This document shows, piece by piece, positions 5,451 to 7,010 of a stretch of 7,010 bases of DNA. The DNA is taken from the NCBI GenBank assembly GCA_050251575.1, contig JBFWMP010000144.1, positions 1 through 7,010 of the forward strand, read 5' to 3'. Within the stretch, counting starts at the first letter, position 1. Every line of letters begins with the position of its first letter. The notes beneath the pieces are model-generated. The model saw only the letters and a program-made list of their open reading frames with translations. It had not been told where the DNA came from and did not search any database. The position numbers and the translations under genes are program-made. This stretch comes from X23 sp050251575. Its GTDB lineage: Bacteria > Bacillota > Clostridia > SK-Y3.

Positions 5451-7010
5451 TCATTGAATTAGTCGTTCTTTCATTTTTTTTAAGTTCACAAGCTTGCGAG
5501 AACTTTCTATATTGACTTTTTCTCCTTTGTTATCATATAAGTATATCGTAATTTTTTCATCACATATTGAATAATCCAAAAGTCCGAGTTCTTGAAAAAC
5601 GTCAAGACAGTTTTTTACTTTAAGAAAATTCATCGGAACATTATAACTCTTCGCTATACGTCTGTGCAGTAAAAACTCATTATCTGAATATGTATCATTT
5701 AAACTACGAGTTTTAATGTATTGATATACTATAATAAAATCTTGCCTTTTTGGAATAACACTATTGAATATTTGCTCAGACCATTGAAACTTCGAAAAAT
5801 CACATTGTGGCTTTTCATTTATATATGAATACAAATGTTTAAAATACTCATACTCCTTTATTTGATCATCTGTGAGTTTTATATCCTTAATAATAAGCTG
5901 CACTTTTTCATTGCCATTATATGAATTAACATCTAACGAACAAGCTATATCTACAACATCTCCATTAATAAAGTGCTGCCCATATTCCCCCATATTAAAG
6001 CCTATTGCGTCTATAGAGCAACCATCCTTCTCTAGTCTTATCTTTAAATGTTTATTGTCTCCTACTGTCTTTATATCAGTAATATCTGCATGACTAAAAC
6101 AAAAGATTGGACTTGCATTCCCCATTCCAAAAGGTGCTAATACTTCTATCTGTTTGATAGTATCTATTTTAAGGCTTTCCACATTTATTTCATAATCAAT
6201 TTTTATTCTAGGTATTAAATCATCTTCATTCAAATTTTGTTCAGCATATTTAATAATATGTTCATTAAAATCAGCTATTTTTTGCTTTTCTATACTTAAT
6301 CCGGCTGCAAGCTCGTGACCACCAAACTTTATCAAATCTTCCTCACATACATTCAGTGCCTTGAAAAGATTAAATCCACTGATACTCCTGCCAGAGCCCT
6401 TCCCTTCATTACCTTCTAAAGAAATTAGTATAGAGGGTCTATAAAATTTATCAGTAATCCTCGACGCAACAATTCCTATAACCCCATGATGCCAATTCTC
6501 ACCTGATAAAACGATAACTTTCCTTTGACTTAAATTAAGATCTTCTACAAGTTTTAATGCTTCTTGTAAAATCTGAGCTTCCTCTGCCTGACGATTCCTA
6601 TTTTCTTCATTTAGTTCGGCAGATATTTCATCTGCTACAATCTCACTCTCCGTCAAAAACAATTCTACTGCTCTTAAAGCACTTCCTATTCTCCCGGCAG
6701 CATTTATTCGAGGCGCTACTATAAATCCCACCATACCTGCAGTAATTTTCTTCTCCTTAAGAGCGGATATTTTAATCAACGCCTGCAGTCCCATATTAGA
6801 AGTGTTTATATTAGACATCTTCTGTAATCCCGCACTTACAATCAATCTATTCTCACCCAATAAGGGTACAACATCAGCAATAGTGCCAAGGCAGACCATA
6901 TCAGAATATGTATCAACAATTGTTTGAGCATTATCTTTGCCTTCCAATGCCTGAATCAGCTTAAATGCAACACCTACACCTGCTAATTCTTTAAAAGGAT
7001 AGCTGCAGTC
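5451..7010 (-). CDS. recJ: Single-stranded-DNA-specific 5'-3' exonuclease RecJ (partial, N-terminus outside window)
   Basis: RecJ is a cytoplasmic DHH-family nuclease that degrades single-stranded DNA 5' to 3' in recombination and repair. The frame is open from the right edge, giving 519 residues to a TGA at 5451-5453. The TTG at 6947 lies inside a conserved motif and is not the start. Visible, numbered from the first residue present: YPFKELAGVGVAFKLIQAL (4-22), the end of the DHH part; GTIADVVPL (42-50) with a conserved Asp; APRINAAGRIGSA (99-111); the DHHA1 part with WHHGVIGIVASRI (173-185), GKGSGRSISGFNL (203-215) and FGGHELAAG (229-237); then an OB-like region (about 288-378) opening near LAPFGMGN. 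The last ~140 residues form an extra C-terminal domain, as in the longer Firmicute RecJ proteins; its hydrophobic pattern near 425-480 resembles a winged helix, which is inference. The DHH motif itself is off the window. First visible gene of the operon, 46 bases before apt. Confidence 0.95.
   Translation of the reverse strand, partial: DCSYPFKELAGVGVAFKLIQALEGKDNAQTIVDTYSDMVCLGTIADVVPLLGENRLIVSAGLQKMSNINTSNMGLQALIKISALKEKKITAGMVGFIVAPRINAAGRIGSALRAVELFLTESEIVADEISAELNEENRNRQAEEAQILQEALKLVEDLNLSQRKVIVLSGENWHHGVIGIVASRITDKFYRPSILISLEGNEGKGSGRSISGFNLFKALNVCEEDLIKFGGHELAAGLSIEKQKIADFNEHIIKYAEQNLNEDDLIPRIKIDYEINVESLKIDTIKQIEVLAPFGMGNASPIFCFSHADITDIKTVGDNKHLKIRLEKDGCSIDAIGFNMGEYGQHFINGDVVDIACSLDVNSYNGNEKVQLIIKDIKLTDDQIKEYEYFKHLYSYINEKPQCDFSKFQWSEQIFNSVIPKRQDFIIVYQYIKTRSLNDTYSDNEFLLHRRIAKSYNVPMNFLKVKNCLDVFQELGLLDYSICDEKITIYLYDNKGEKVNIESSRKLVNLKKMKERLIQ

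Noticed and set aside
4925..6093. Plus-strand open frames at 4925-5197 and 5872-6093
   Set aside because: They are antisense to apt and recJ, with no recognisable family and no supporting start signals.
6945..6947. TTG at 6947 as the start of recJ
   Set aside because: The frame is open to the window edge, and the 21 residues upstream contain the conserved RecJ motif YPFKELAGVGVAFK, so the gene is simply truncated by the window.

Overview
The window is an ordinary, AT-rich chromosomal segment from a low-GC, probably anaerobic Firmicute. Clostridia are most likely, perhaps a Lachnospiraceae-like lineage. This rests on the gene order (recJ-apt-rel-dtd-metallo-hydrolase-hemZ), a single bifunctional Rel enzyme instead of separate RelA and SpoT, a RecJ with a long C-terminal extension, a HemZ-type radical SAM protein, strong AGGAGG-like ribosome binding sites and two TTG starts. 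No 16S or other species marker is present, so the assignment stays at class level.

Every real gene is on the minus strand, so transcription runs from 7010 towards 1. In that order: recJ, 5' end outside the window (7010-5451); apt (5404-4892); rel (4858-2457), broken in this assembly by 100 Ns; dtd with a TTG start (2434-1982); a small metallo-beta-lactamase-fold hydrolase (1972-1355); and hemZ with a TTG start (1329-1), whose C-terminus runs off the left edge. Gaps between genes are only 9 to 46 bases. I see no convincing promoter or terminator in any of them, so the block reads as one operon. No stretch of 300 bases lacks a gene.

The genes are housekeeping: single-strand DNA exonuclease (RecJ), adenine salvage (Apt), (p)ppGpp synthesis and hydrolysis (Rel), D-aminoacyl-tRNA proofreading (Dtd), a glyoxalase II-like hydrolase, and a HemN/HemW-family radical SAM enzyme. 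Apt and Rel both act in purine nucleotide metabolism and Dtd acts in translation quality control, but recJ and hemZ have no obvious functional tie to them.

The most important observation is technical. The 127 bases before the N run (3710-3836) are repeated exactly after it (3937-4063). This looks like two contigs that share one 127-base end and were joined with an arbitrary 100-N spacer. Removing the Ns and one copy (227 bases in all) restores one intact 724-residue Rel protein, so rel is not a pseudogene. I found no mobile element, CRISPR array, RNA gene or undescribed system here.
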